27,572 nucleotides of DNA from an uncultured Clostridia bacterium (lineage in GTDB: Bacteria; Bacillota; Clostridia; TANB77; CAG-508): NCBI GenBank assembly GCA_944393345.1, contig CALXZW010000006.1, positions 1 through 27,572 on the forward strand, written 5' to 3'. Position 1 is the stretch's first letter. Every line of letters starts with the position of its first letter. The notes below the pieces were generated by a model, which worked only from the letters and a program-made list of their open reading frames with translations, was not told where the DNA came from and made no database searches. Of this stretch, positions 8,722 through 17,100 are shown piece by piece. The translations under genes were made by a program, and so were the position numbers.

Positions 8722-10069
8722 ATTCAAAACTAAATGACATTACAAAATTTGTATTTTCCTTTAATTGCATTATGATTGTAATATTTTTTTGATTTCCATT
8801 TTTATCTGATAAAATAGCATTACAAATAAAATTTTCTCCTTCTTTTTTTATTGTGTTATATTCCAACTCATTTTCTTCAAAAAAATTATTAGTTACATAA
8901 TTTGAAAATTCTTCTTGTGTATTAAATTTATTTGACTTAAATGAATCTGCTAAACAATTATATGCATATCTATAATCTTTCATATTTATTGCTTCTTTAA
9001 ATTTTTCTATATTCATTCCTACTTTTACTTGTTCATTACTATTCTCATATTTCTCTATAAATTGTGGTAAATCTACTGTGTATGTATCTAGGATTACTTC
9101 GTAATCCATTATTCCTTTTATGTTAAATATATAATAGTTTTCATTTTGATCTATACATATATATTGTTTAATATTATTATATTCATTAATACTATATTTC
9201 TGAATTCCATTTTGTGAGATTTCATAATAATATTCTTCAAATTCTTTTACATCTTCAAACTCTTCATTTGATTTCCAAAAAATTTTACACATTTTTTCGA
9301 ATTTTGTTTTATTAAGATTTACATATTGGGCAAAATTTTCAACATTTTCAAATCTTTTTTCTCTATATTCTTTATTTAATATTTGGTATCCTGCATTAAA
9401 ATCATTTAATATAGTTTCTAAATAATCTTGGAAATACTTATCAACAATTTCTTCTTCATTCAGACTAACATATACAATCTTATTATCTTCATTAACTTCT
9501 ATTGTTTCTTCTTCTTTTTGATCACAATTAACTACTTCATTTATTTTTTTATTATATTCTTCTTCCTCAATAGGAAATATTGAAAAAACATCATTACTTA
9601 TATCAAGTTTAAATACAAAATATATATTTTTTTCCTCTACTATTCCTTTTACAAAATATGTAGCAAGATTTCTTCCTGTTAATTCATATATTTTCTTTGT
9701 TTTATATGTATCTATATCTATATAATTAGGAATTTTTTCTAAAACATTTTCTTCTGTAATATTATTTTTTTCAATATAATCTTTATCTAATAAATTATAT
9801 ACTTTATTTTTTTCAGAATTATTTACTTGATTCATATATATTCTTAACTCATTGTCTATTGTGTAAAAAATATTCTCTACTTTTAATTCCGAAGGTTTCT
9901 TACCATTTATAATCATTCCTGGGTTTTCTTCAATGTTTCTTTGCATTTCAGCTTCTTTCTTAATTTCTTCTAGTTCTTGATTTTCTTTAGGTAGCAGTAT
10001 TAATATAATAATCAAAATTATAGCTATTACAACAATTATTATAATACTACTTTTTAAAATTTTCTTCAT
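8720..10069 (-). CDS. Membrane-anchored accessory protein of the T4SS operon (449 aa)
   Basis: The product has an N-terminal transmembrane helix (about residues 5-27, nearly all Ile/Val/Leu) and a long acidic extracytoplasmic part. The C-terminal 110 residues, with YRYAYNCLADSFK, look like an NTF2-like fold, and a similar pattern (DFNAGYQILNKEYREKRF) occurs near residue 225, so there may be two related domains. VirB8/TcpC-type proteins of Gram-positive conjugation systems have this plan of one helix plus NTF2-like domains. That assignment is inference; no diagnostic motif proves it. AAAGGAGAT lies upstream of the start, and the gene follows the wall hydrolase by 16 bp, so it is in the same operon. 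Confidence 0.7.
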   Translation of the reverse strand: MKKILKSSIIIIVVIAIILIIILILLPKENQELEEIKKEAEMQRNIEENPGMIINGKKPSELKVENIFYTIDNELRIYMNQVNNSEKNKVYNLLDKDYIEKNNITEENVLEKIPNYIDIDTYKTKKIYELTGRNLATYFVKGIVEEKNIYFVFKLDISNDVFSIFPIEEEEYNKKINEVVNCDQKEEETIEVNEDNKIVYVSLNEEEIVDKYFQDYLETILNDFNAGYQILNKEYREKRFENVENFAQYVNLNKTKFEKMCKIFWKSNEEFEDVKEFEEYYYEISQNGIQKYSINEYNNIKQYICIDQNENYYIFNIKGIMDYEVILDTYTVDLPQFIEKYENSNEQVKVGMNIEKFKEAINMKDYRYAYNCLADSFKSNKFNTQEEFSNYVTNNFFEENELEYNTIKKEGENFICNAILSDKNGNQKNITIIMQLKENTNFVMSFSFE

Positions 10070-10085
10070 TTTCTATCTCCTTTTC

Positions 10086-13000
10086 TTATTTACTTGGAGT
10101 AAAATATCCATAAATATTATTAGCATTTATAAAATATGAATCTTCTAAAACTTTACTTCCTTTCCAATAGTCATTTCCACTATAGCTAGAAGTTCCTGTA
10201 TTTCCTTCTACTGTATATACTTTTATTCCATCAGATGAAGTAACAATTCCCGTATGATAAGAAATAATCTCACCATTTTGATATTTTTTAAAAAATATAA
10301 TATCTCCTGGTTTAGGAATATATCCTGTACTAGCATCTATAAATTCATTTCTATCTTTTAAATTATTTACTTCTGATGTACAACCAATATATGCTTCTTT
10401 TAAAACATTTGGAATGAGTCCACAATTATCATAACAATAACTAACAAACATTGCACACCAATCTGCTCCAGAATCTATCCATCCTTTTGATATAGCATAA
10501 CTTGTAAATTTAGAATGTCCTTCACCTACAAATTGTAATGCATATTCTGCTATCTCATTTGATCCTGCGCTAAAAGCAGTATTTTCTTCATAAGTAAAAA
10601 TCTCCTTCTCATTTGATGATATTCTTGTAAATGGTAAATCTTTTGCATAGTCATATCTTGCAATTTGTTCTTGAGTATAAAATACATAGCATGTCCTTCC
10701 AAATATTGCTCCTCCTTTTGATTCTGATAAATCAAATATTCCTTTTACATATGTTTCATAAGCTCCATCTCTTGCTTCTAAAAGTGCCGATCTTCCACCT
10801 GTTGGAGTCATTCCACCAAGATATGACCACCAATTATCCCATATGTATTTATTATGTTCAAATGAATTTATTTCATAATTTGCTGCTCCTTCTAAATACA
10901 CTTGTTTAAAAGTATGTTCATTGCCTTCTGGCCTTTTAGGTAAGTGTCCAAAATTCATTGCAATAGCAGTTAATGCATATAATTGTTGTTGAGATAGTTT
11001 AAGTCCTGATGTATCTGATAAAACAATATTATACTTTCCGATTACTGTACTATCTCCGACTTTATCAGTTAATTCTTTTTCTATATATATTTGTAATTTT
11101 TCAATTTCTTTATCTCCTTCTTCTCCATCACTAAATTTTTTTCCTGGATTTCCATCAAAATATTTATTATTTATGTAATCCGCTATATTATTAACAGTTT
11201 TTTCTTTACCATTTTCTAAAATTTTTCCTGACTCTTTAAATTTTTCCCAATTTGATTCCCATTGTAAATCTGCATTTCCTATAGTTGGTGCACCAGATCC
11301 ATCCCCATACATTAAATAGTATTTTCCATCTGCTGATTGCGGTGCTTCTCCATTATGTGAAAATTGTCTTAAATATGTAGATAACCCAGACTTTACTCCA
11401 CTAATTTTATTAAAATTTTCTTCTTTAAATATTTCAAAATCATATTCAGTAACTCCATAATCTTTTCCATTAGCTTTATATAATAAGTATTTTACTAAGT
11501 CCAACATATCTGAAATATGTGGATTTGTTTTTATCATCGCAAATAACCATTCTGCCGCACTAGTAATATTTGATTTTGCATTATAATGTTCTGGTTTGTT
11601 TATGATAGTAACAAAATTTTCTCCTTTTTTTCCTTCAAGATCTGTTTTTTCTTCTACTTTTCCTGGGGAAGATACATAATTAATCGTTTCCACTGTGTTA
11701 TCTATCTTTTCTCTTACATTTTTCAAATCCTTGTAATATTGTGCTCTTATGTAATTTACAGTTGTATCCCCAATTGTAACATCTGTACCATAATGCTTAT
11801 TTATACGATATATTGCTTGATTTCTTAATATTTGTATATACCCGTTGTTATCCTTATTATCTTCTTTATATGCCCCACCTTGAGTTGAATCTTTGAGTTT
11901 TTGTTCTTCTCCTTCATCTTTATTCATTTTTGGAGGTGTTTGCAATTTATATTCTTTTTCGTAATTAACTACCCATACGTTTGCTTTTGTAACTGCATAA
12001 TCTATTGTATTTGTTATTACAGTTTTGGTGGTTGTTGTTGTATATGAATCTTCTAAAAGACTTATTTCCCATTGACCTTCTTCAGGACATTTATCAGGTT
12101 CTCCCTCTTTAAAAGTAAAATTAGTTGTTGCCATTGCATCTGTTTTAATTCTTATATATTTATCATAATATTCAAACCTTTGATTAATATTTTTGTTTAC
12201 ATTATCATGTATAGTTATTTCTATTTCACTGTTATATGCTAATTCTGCTAATTCAAAAACAAATTCTTTTTCTGAACTTATTACAAGGAAAGACCATAAT
12301 AAATCAAACGGAAGAGTATATCCTTTTACCATTTCTTGATAATTTATATTTGTTGTAGTAATTGTATAACTTCTCTTTTCTGACTCTTTAACATCTTCAT
12401 CTTTTTTTCCTGTATTTTTTCCTACATTTTTTACAGTTTCTATTTCTTCTTCCCATACTGCTACTTTAACATAATAGCTTGTACTACTTTCGTCATCATC
12501 ATCTATCTGGCTATTTTGTTTTTCTAAAGTAAAATGAGTTAAAGCATTTTCTTTTGCCTTAAGATCTCCTGTATTCTTATAGTCATCTATATAACTTTGA
12601 AAGTCTGACGGAGTTGCATATTTCATATATTTTTTATTTCCACTAGCATCTGCCCTCATAAATTTTATAATTCCCTGTATGGTATCTTCAGGAACATTTT
12701 GCCAATCAATTTCTTTAGATGGGTCATCACGTAAGTCTGGATATTGTGTTACTGTTTGTGCATCAATAAGTTTTTTTAATTCTTCATAATTATCTAAGTA
12801 ATCACTTACTGAACTTCCATTTTCTTCAAGTTTATTCCAAACTTCTTCTGCTGTCATTTCATTTTTTATACTTCCATCATCTTCTATGGCAACTTCATTT
12901 ATATATTCAAATGCTCCATACAAAGTATATTTCCAATCTCCATCTACAAAAGATCCATTATCCAACACTATTTGATACACAGATCCTGCTAAAATAGCTA

Positions 13001-13100
13001 AAACTAGAACAATAATCGTTACGATAATTATTATTGGAAAAGATATTGTTTTTAGAAAAATTTTTACCACTTTTTTTATTTTTTTTAAATCTTCACTCAT
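10086..13100 (-). CDS. Large T4SS-associated peptidoglycan hydrolase (lysozyme-like + CHAP)
   Basis: A 1004-residue protein with an N-terminal transmembrane helix (about 14-40) and a long extracellular part. Residues about 575-800 resemble a phage-type (GH24-like) lysozyme: a candidate catalytic Glu in HNGEAPQ, a TIGNAD strand, LSQQQLYALTAIAMNFG, and a closing GGRSALLEARDGAY. The last 150 residues are a CHAP amidase/endopeptidase domain with catalytic Cys in DWCAMFVSYC (about 882), His in SYHTGIV (about 949) and an EGN motif (about 967). Such bifunctional hydrolases open the cell wall for assembly of Gram-positive T4SS, like VirB1, TcpG or PrgK-type proteins. Start supported by AAAGGAG. The region at about 60-570 is unrecognised and may be an adaptor or substrate-binding part. 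Confidence 0.88.
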   Translation of the reverse strand: MSEDLKKIKKVVKIFLKTISFPIIIIVTIIVLVLAILAGSVYQIVLDNGSFVDGDWKYTLYGAFEYINEVAIEDDGSIKNEMTAEEVWNKLEENGSSVSDYLDNYEELKKLIDAQTVTQYPDLRDDPSKEIDWQNVPEDTIQGIIKFMRADASGNKKYMKYATPSDFQSYIDDYKNTGDLKAKENALTHFTLEKQNSQIDDDDESSTSYYVKVAVWEEEIETVKNVGKNTGKKDEDVKESEKRSYTITTTNINYQEMVKGYTLPFDLLWSFLVISSEKEFVFELAELAYNSEIEITIHDNVNKNINQRFEYYDKYIRIKTDAMATTNFTFKEGEPDKCPEEGQWEISLLEDSYTTTTTKTVITNTIDYAVTKANVWVVNYEKEYKLQTPPKMNKDEGEEQKLKDSTQGGAYKEDNKDNNGYIQILRNQAIYRINKHYGTDVTIGDTTVNYIRAQYYKDLKNVREKIDNTVETINYVSSPGKVEEKTDLEGKKGENFVTIINKPEHYNAKSNITSAAEWLFAMIKTNPHISDMLDLVKYLLYKANGKDYGVTEYDFEIFKEENFNKISGVKSGLSTYLRQFSHNGEAPQSADGKYYLMYGDGSGAPTIGNADLQWESNWEKFKESGKILENGKEKTVNNIADYINNKYFDGNPGKKFSDGEEGDKEIEKLQIYIEKELTDKVGDSTVIGKYNIVLSDTSGLKLSQQQLYALTAIAMNFGHLPKRPEGNEHTFKQVYLEGAANYEINSFEHNKYIWDNWWSYLGGMTPTGGRSALLEARDGAYETYVKGIFDLSESKGGAIFGRTCYVFYTQEQIARYDYAKDLPFTRISSNEKEIFTYEENTAFSAGSNEIAEYALQFVGEGHSKFTSYAISKGWIDSGADWCAMFVSYCYDNCGLIPNVLKEAYIGCTSEVNNLKDRNEFIDASTGYIPKPGDIIFFKKYQNGEIISYHTGIVTSSDGIKVYTVEGNTGTSSYSGNDYWKGSKVLEDSYFINANNIYGYFTPSK

Positions 13101-13117
13101 ATCTGCTCCTTTTAATA

Positions 13118-14086
13118 TTAGAAATTTAAAGTATATTCTATTTTTTCTATGCCATTATTTTCATTATTTTTATCACTCATATATTTTTCATAATCTAAAA
13201 TCACTTCTGCAAAAACTAATTTCTTTATTTCTTTTTGATATGTAAATTTACTATAATATCTTATTTTAATTGTTCTTGTCTCTCTAGGATTTATTAATAA
13301 AGTGGTTTGTGTTAACTCATTTGCATATGCATAATATTTTATCTCCTTCTCATCTTCAATATACATTGATGAAATTCCTTCTAATTCATCTAATAGTATA
13401 ATTTTATCTGAATTGTTTGTAACTTTAATTGTGTAAATATCATAATCCATATAAGTATTTTTTTCAACTAATTGCATTATTATATTATTTTTTTCTTCTT
13501 TTTCATCAATATATGATTTTTTACCTATATAATTGTTTATATTTAACTTATTTTTACCGTCTTCTCTAATAACTGTAACATAGTCTTGAAAAGATTCCGT
13601 ATCACCTTTTCCTCCATTTGCCAATATATCTTCTTCTATTTTTACCTTATATATGTTATCTACCCAATTCTCTACAAAAATATTTTTCTTATCTTTTTCA
13701 AACATTTTCCCATGATATAATTCAATAAAAGTTTCTATATTAGGAAACATTTGCTCTTTACAACTCTGACTTATTAATTCATATGCAGCATTCACATTAT
13801 TTTCATTGCAACACTTAAAAAATTCATCTATTACAAAAATGTTATCTTTTTGGCTTTGTGAAAGACTATCTTTTGACAATATTGATTCTTCTGACTCTAT
13901 ATTTACTTCATTGTAAGTTATATTACTTTCTTCTGATTCATTTCTAATATTTTTACTATTTTTATTTAAATTAACTTTTGTTAAATAGTTTAATGCTTGA
14001 ATCAAAGATATAATAAAAAGTATAAATATCATAGCACGCCATATTCTTTTTCTATTTTGATTGTAAAATCTTATTATTTTATTCAT
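13118..14086 (-). CDS. Single-pass membrane protein of the T4SS operon (322 aa)
   Basis: The product has a basic N-terminus, a transmembrane helix at about residues 18-34, then an Asn/Glu/Ser-rich linker and an extracytoplasmic domain. Residues about 92-200 (starting VIDEFFKCCNENNVNAAYELIS) have the helix pattern of NTF2-like domains, followed by a beta-rich tail with RETRTIKIRYYSKFTYQ. I infer an envelope scaffold of the T4SS, possibly VirB8-like; no named family is certain. It lies 17 bp before the hydrolase gene. The ATG has no good ribosome binding site, whereas a strong AAAGGAGAT about 45 nt upstream has no matching start codon, so the 5' end may be altered. Confidence 0.65.
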   Translation of the reverse strand: MNKIIRFYNQNRKRIWRAMIFILFIISLIQALNYLTKVNLNKNSKNIRNESEESNITYNEVNIESEESILSKDSLSQSQKDNIFVIDEFFKCCNENNVNAAYELISQSCKEQMFPNIETFIELYHGKMFEKDKKNIFVENWVDNIYKVKIEEDILANGGKGDTESFQDYVTVIREDGKNKLNINNYIGKKSYIDEKEEKNNIIMQLVEKNTYMDYDIYTIKVTNNSDKIILLDELEGISSMYIEDEKEIKYYAYANELTQTTLLINPRETRTIKIRYYSKFTYQKEIKKLVFAEVILDYEKYMSDKNNENNGIEKIEYTLNF

Positions 14087-14177
14087 ATAATTTTACGATA
14101 TATCTAAATTTCTTAAATAAATCTTATCTCCTTTCTTCAATAATACTTTAATTATTAAATCCCATTTTATATTTTAT

Positions 14178-14221
14178 AAAAGAATGAGACTAATCTTTTT
14201 GCATTAACATCTCATTCTTTT
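14178..14221 (-). terminator. Hairpin between split VirB6 and the accessory genes
   Basis: AAAAGAATGAGA (14178-14189) pairs perfectly with TCTCATTCTTTT (14210-14221) around a 20-nt loop. It lies just after the VirB6 C-terminal part; only a short T-rich tract follows on the minus strand, so it may attenuate expression of the three downstream genes rather than end it. Confidence 0.5.
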
Positions 14222-14238
14222 ATCTTTATGTGTTTTTA

Positions 14239-15840
14239 TTATAAATATTTTCTCTTTAAATTATAGTAATCATCTAATTTACTCATTGTTTCTGATGATA
14301 ATTTCTTTGGATCTTTATATCCTTTATATTTATCTTCAAAAGTATCTTGCCAATCTTTTCTATCTTTCTTTTTCATTTTAGTTGTATCTCCTGTCATATT
14401 TCCAAAATTATGTATTGCAATAGCTTGATCTCTGTTTTTCGCTATATTTTGTTTTTGAAGTTCTTCTAATAGTCCAATATCTTTAGCAGAGGTTACATTT
14501 TTAGATAAATATTCATCAATATCACCATTTCTTAACATCTCTTTTGCTCTTTCTCTTCCTACACTTGCCTCAAGTTCTTCTCTATTTCTTCCATTTCTCT
14601 TCCATTCCTTAATTCTCTTTTGCATTTGTACATTATCATATTCATCACCATAATATGCTCTTTTCATTCCTTCTGATACTCTTAATTTATCTGCTTTATC
14701 TAATCCATATCCTACTAATTTAGAACCTGCAATTGCTCCTGCACCTATACCAGCACTTCCATATTTCATCGCATTTCCTAAATCTCCTGAAGCAATACCT
14801 GCTGCAACACCAATTGTTCCGGCTGTAAAACCAAGTGCTGCTCCACCTGCTAATTTTGCTGCTTTAAATGGTGCTTTGGATAATTTTTCTAATCCTCTCG
14901 CACCTACTCTAGATAATCCATATCCTGCTACTCTTTTAAATCTTTGTAATTTAGGATGAGGTTTCTTGATTTTAGTTGGTTTCTCTATTGGCTTTTTCTC
15001 TAGTTGGTCTGTTAAAGGTCTATTAACATTTTGATTACTATTCTCACCTTTTTGAGCTTTATACTGTTGCATCATTTCTTGAATATCATCTTCTGAATAT
15101 TCCTGTTCTCTCAGCATATTTTCAAACTCTTCATCTGAAAGTGGTTCTGCTTGTTCTCCAGATTCCATATAAGCATCTCTAGCCATCTGGTCTCTTTCTT
15201 GTGAATCCCATTCATCTGTTCCAAAACCTTCATCATATGCATCTAACATCGCTTGCTGAGGAGTTTCCTGTTTTTCTTCTGATTCTCCGGAAATCTCTGG
15301 TTCTTGCATTCTAAGTGAAGTATCATCATCATTTCCAGATGCTAATGCATCAGCAGAATTGAAATTATCATTGAAATTTATTTTTGAACTATTATTATCT
15401 CCTCCATCTTTGCTATTTGAATCACTAGAATTACCTGATTTACTATTATGTTTGTTTACATTTAATGCTTTTGATAATCCTGACATTAAAAGTCCAGCAC
15501 CTGCCGCAGCACCTGCAAAGCTTCCTGCTGTAGTAGCTTTTTCAAATCCGAAAAATTTTCTTAACAATTTTTCAGCTGGTATTAAAAATCCTATTGCAAC
15601 TAACGAGTACAATATATTTGATGAGGATAATTCAATAGCAGAAGAAACAAGTATTGTATATAACAATAAATGCAATGGTTGTATTAATAAATTGAACATA
15701 TACTCTGTGAGCCAGGCATTAAATGCTTGTGCTTGACCATCTTTTAATTTATCTATTGGATATGTTAGTGCAACTAATGGCGCAATCATTGTTAAAAAGG
15801 CTAAATATAAAACCCTTTTTAAATATACAAAATATTGCAT
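14239..15840 (-). CDS. VirB6/TrbL-like T4SS channel protein, C-terminal part (frameshifted)
   Basis: This 533-residue frame begins abruptly with MQYFVYLKRVLYLAFLTMI, a conserved transmembrane core of clostridial VirB6-like proteins (also APLVALTYPIDK and FNLLIQPLHLLLY). It continues with a hydrophobic segment, then a large cytosolic part: an acidic, Gln-rich region (about 170-260), a basic Pro-rich linker (KPTKIKKPHPK), an Ala/Gly-rich segment and a charged C-terminus. The upstream gene, in another frame, overlaps it by 92 bp and contains the N-terminal half of the same protein. No convincing ribosome binding site precedes the ATG at 15840, and the same frame has a stop two codons before it. 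It is therefore best read as the second half of a broken gene, not an independent start. Confidence 0.75.
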   Translation of the reverse strand: MQYFVYLKRVLYLAFLTMIAPLVALTYPIDKLKDGQAQAFNAWLTEYMFNLLIQPLHLLLYTILVSSAIELSSSNILYSLVAIGFLIPAEKLLRKFFGFEKATTAGSFAGAAAGAGLLMSGLSKALNVNKHNSKSGNSSDSNSKDGGDNNSSKINFNDNFNSADALASGNDDDTSLRMQEPEISGESEEKQETPQQAMLDAYDEGFGTDEWDSQERDQMARDAYMESGEQAEPLSDEEFENMLREQEYSEDDIQEMMQQYKAQKGENSNQNVNRPLTDQLEKKPIEKPTKIKKPHPKLQRFKRVAGYGLSRVGARGLEKLSKAPFKAAKLAGGAALGFTAGTIGVAAGIASGDLGNAMKYGSAGIGAGAIAGSKLVGYGLDKADKLRVSEGMKRAYYGDEYDNVQMQKRIKEWKRNGRNREELEASVGRERAKEMLRNGDIDEYLSKNVTSAKDIGLLEELQKQNIAKNRDQAIAIHNFGNMTGDTTKMKKKDRKDWQDTFEDKYKGYKDPKKLSSETMSKLDDYYNLKRKYL

Positions 15841-17086
15841 GGCCTATATTATTAGCAAAACCAGTAGTAAATTGTGCTTGCAATCTAATTTTTCCCATTA
15901 AATTTGTAACCCATGTGATATATACCCCCTTTTCTGGTTGATCAGCAGGTGGATCTAAAGACAAATCACTTCTTACATTTCCATTGCTATCTAATGCTGG
16001 ACTTCCATATAGATCTACAATTATATCTTCCATGTTACATTCTTTCAAAGCATCTATCATTTTACTACTTTTGTCACTTTGTATTATTACAGATTGAATA
16101 GCAGGTTTATTTTCACTTAGTGATGCAACAGCTTTATTAAATAATGATACCATTGACACAGCAAAAGTCATAATATAGTGCATAAAAAATAATATACACA
16201 TTGCTACAAACCAATCTTTTAACATTTGTTTATATTTTGCTTTTTCTGAGGCTACTGAAACTAGCATTATTCGTATTCCTATATAGACTAATATTATCAT
16301 CATTAATACCACTGCTAGATTTTTTATAGAATTATACCAACTACTTACTATTGGTTGCAAATCAAAGGAAATATTTTGTTTTGATGTTGTAACTTCTTCG
16401 TTATTTTCATCTAAATAATAATACTTATCTACACCACCTTCACTTTGTATTTTTTTATTTAATTCTTCTTCTGAAAAATCTGATACTTTATATGAATTCT
16501 GTTCTCCATTACTATTTTCATTTTTTGTTTTTACATATATATCATTTTTAGGTGCAAAAAAATTAACATCAAATAATCGTATTTTACCTTCAAAAATTTC
16601 TTCTGGTGATATAGAATACATTGGCAATATTAAATCTTGCGGTAAGCTTGTTTTGTCATACCACACTCCTACAACCACTCCCGCTGTTAATCCTAAAGCT
16701 ACTACAGAAGTTATACCAACATGCACAGTAGCTGCTATTCCAACTGCTGCTAGAGCCATAGAAGCTAGTCCTGCAGTAGCTATTACAATTGCAACTGCTA
16801 TTATCCCTGCAAGTATTCCTACTATCCATGCTCCCCATTGATCCCACCAAGTTTCTCTTGTATTAATTGGCATATTGCTTTGTGCTTGTCCCATAACGTT
16901 ATTATGTATTAAATCCATCGCAGCATCACCTAAGTATATAACGAAGTTAACAAGTGGTCCTACTAATACACCTGGGAAACCATCATCAGCATGTACAGTT
17001 GAAGGGCAAATGAATTGAAATAATGTTAGAACTACAAGTATCATAATTATATTTTTAAATATTTTACTTTTCCTTAAGAAATACAT
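15749..17086 (-). CDS. VirB6/TrbL-like T4SS channel protein, N-terminal part (frameshifted)
   Basis: The 445-residue frame starts after AGGAGG and encodes a signal peptide (cleavage near HADDGF), an Ala/Val-rich hydrophobic region (about 85-155), an extracellular domain, and two helices around SVASEKAKYKQMLKDWFVAM, a hallmark of clostridial VirB6-like polytopic proteins. The family-like sequence continues to about NNIGHA and then turns into an unrelated 23-residue tail (FCIFKKGF...). The continuation (YLKRVLY...) is in the frame of the next entry. A +1-type shift is needed to join them, and by comparison with remembered family members about 11-13 residues of a transmembrane segment appear to be missing. 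This suggests a small deletion. VirB6 forms the inner-membrane channel, so this lesion could disable the system. Confidence 0.75.
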   Translation of the reverse strand: MYFLRKSKIFKNIIMILVVLTLFQFICPSTVHADDGFPGVLVGPLVNFVIYLGDAAMDLIHNNVMGQAQSNMPINTRETWWDQWGAWIVGILAGIIAVAIVIATAGLASMALAAVGIAATVHVGITSVVALGLTAGVVVGVWYDKTSLPQDLILPMYSISPEEIFEGKIRLFDVNFFAPKNDIYVKTKNENSNGEQNSYKVSDFSEEELNKKIQSEGGVDKYYYLDENNEEVTTSKQNISFDLQPIVSSWYNSIKNLAVVLMMIILVYIGIRIMLVSVASEKAKYKQMLKDWFVAMCILFFMHYIMTFAVSMVSLFNKAVASLSENKPAIQSVIIQSDKSSKMIDALKECNMEDIIVDLYGSPALDSNGNVRSDLSLDPPADQPEKGVYITWVTNLMGKIRLQAQFTTGFANNIGHAIFCIFKKGFIFSLFNNDCAISCTNISNR

Positions 17087-17100
17087 TTTTTCCTCCTATA

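Noticed and set aside
10631..10909. Leu/His-rich plus-strand frame opposite the hydrolase gene
   Set aside because: Composition is that of a shadow frame; the opposite strand codes for the conserved lysozyme/CHAP protein.
15800..15830. Programmed -1 frameshift site joining the VirB6 halves (TTTAAAAAG)
   Set aside because: The frames require a +1-type shift, so -1 slippage on this tract would not produce the downstream frame.
16653..16850. Two frames in the Ala-rich part of VirB6 on both strands
   Set aside because: They are low-complexity shadows of the Ala/Val-rich membrane region of the real gene.
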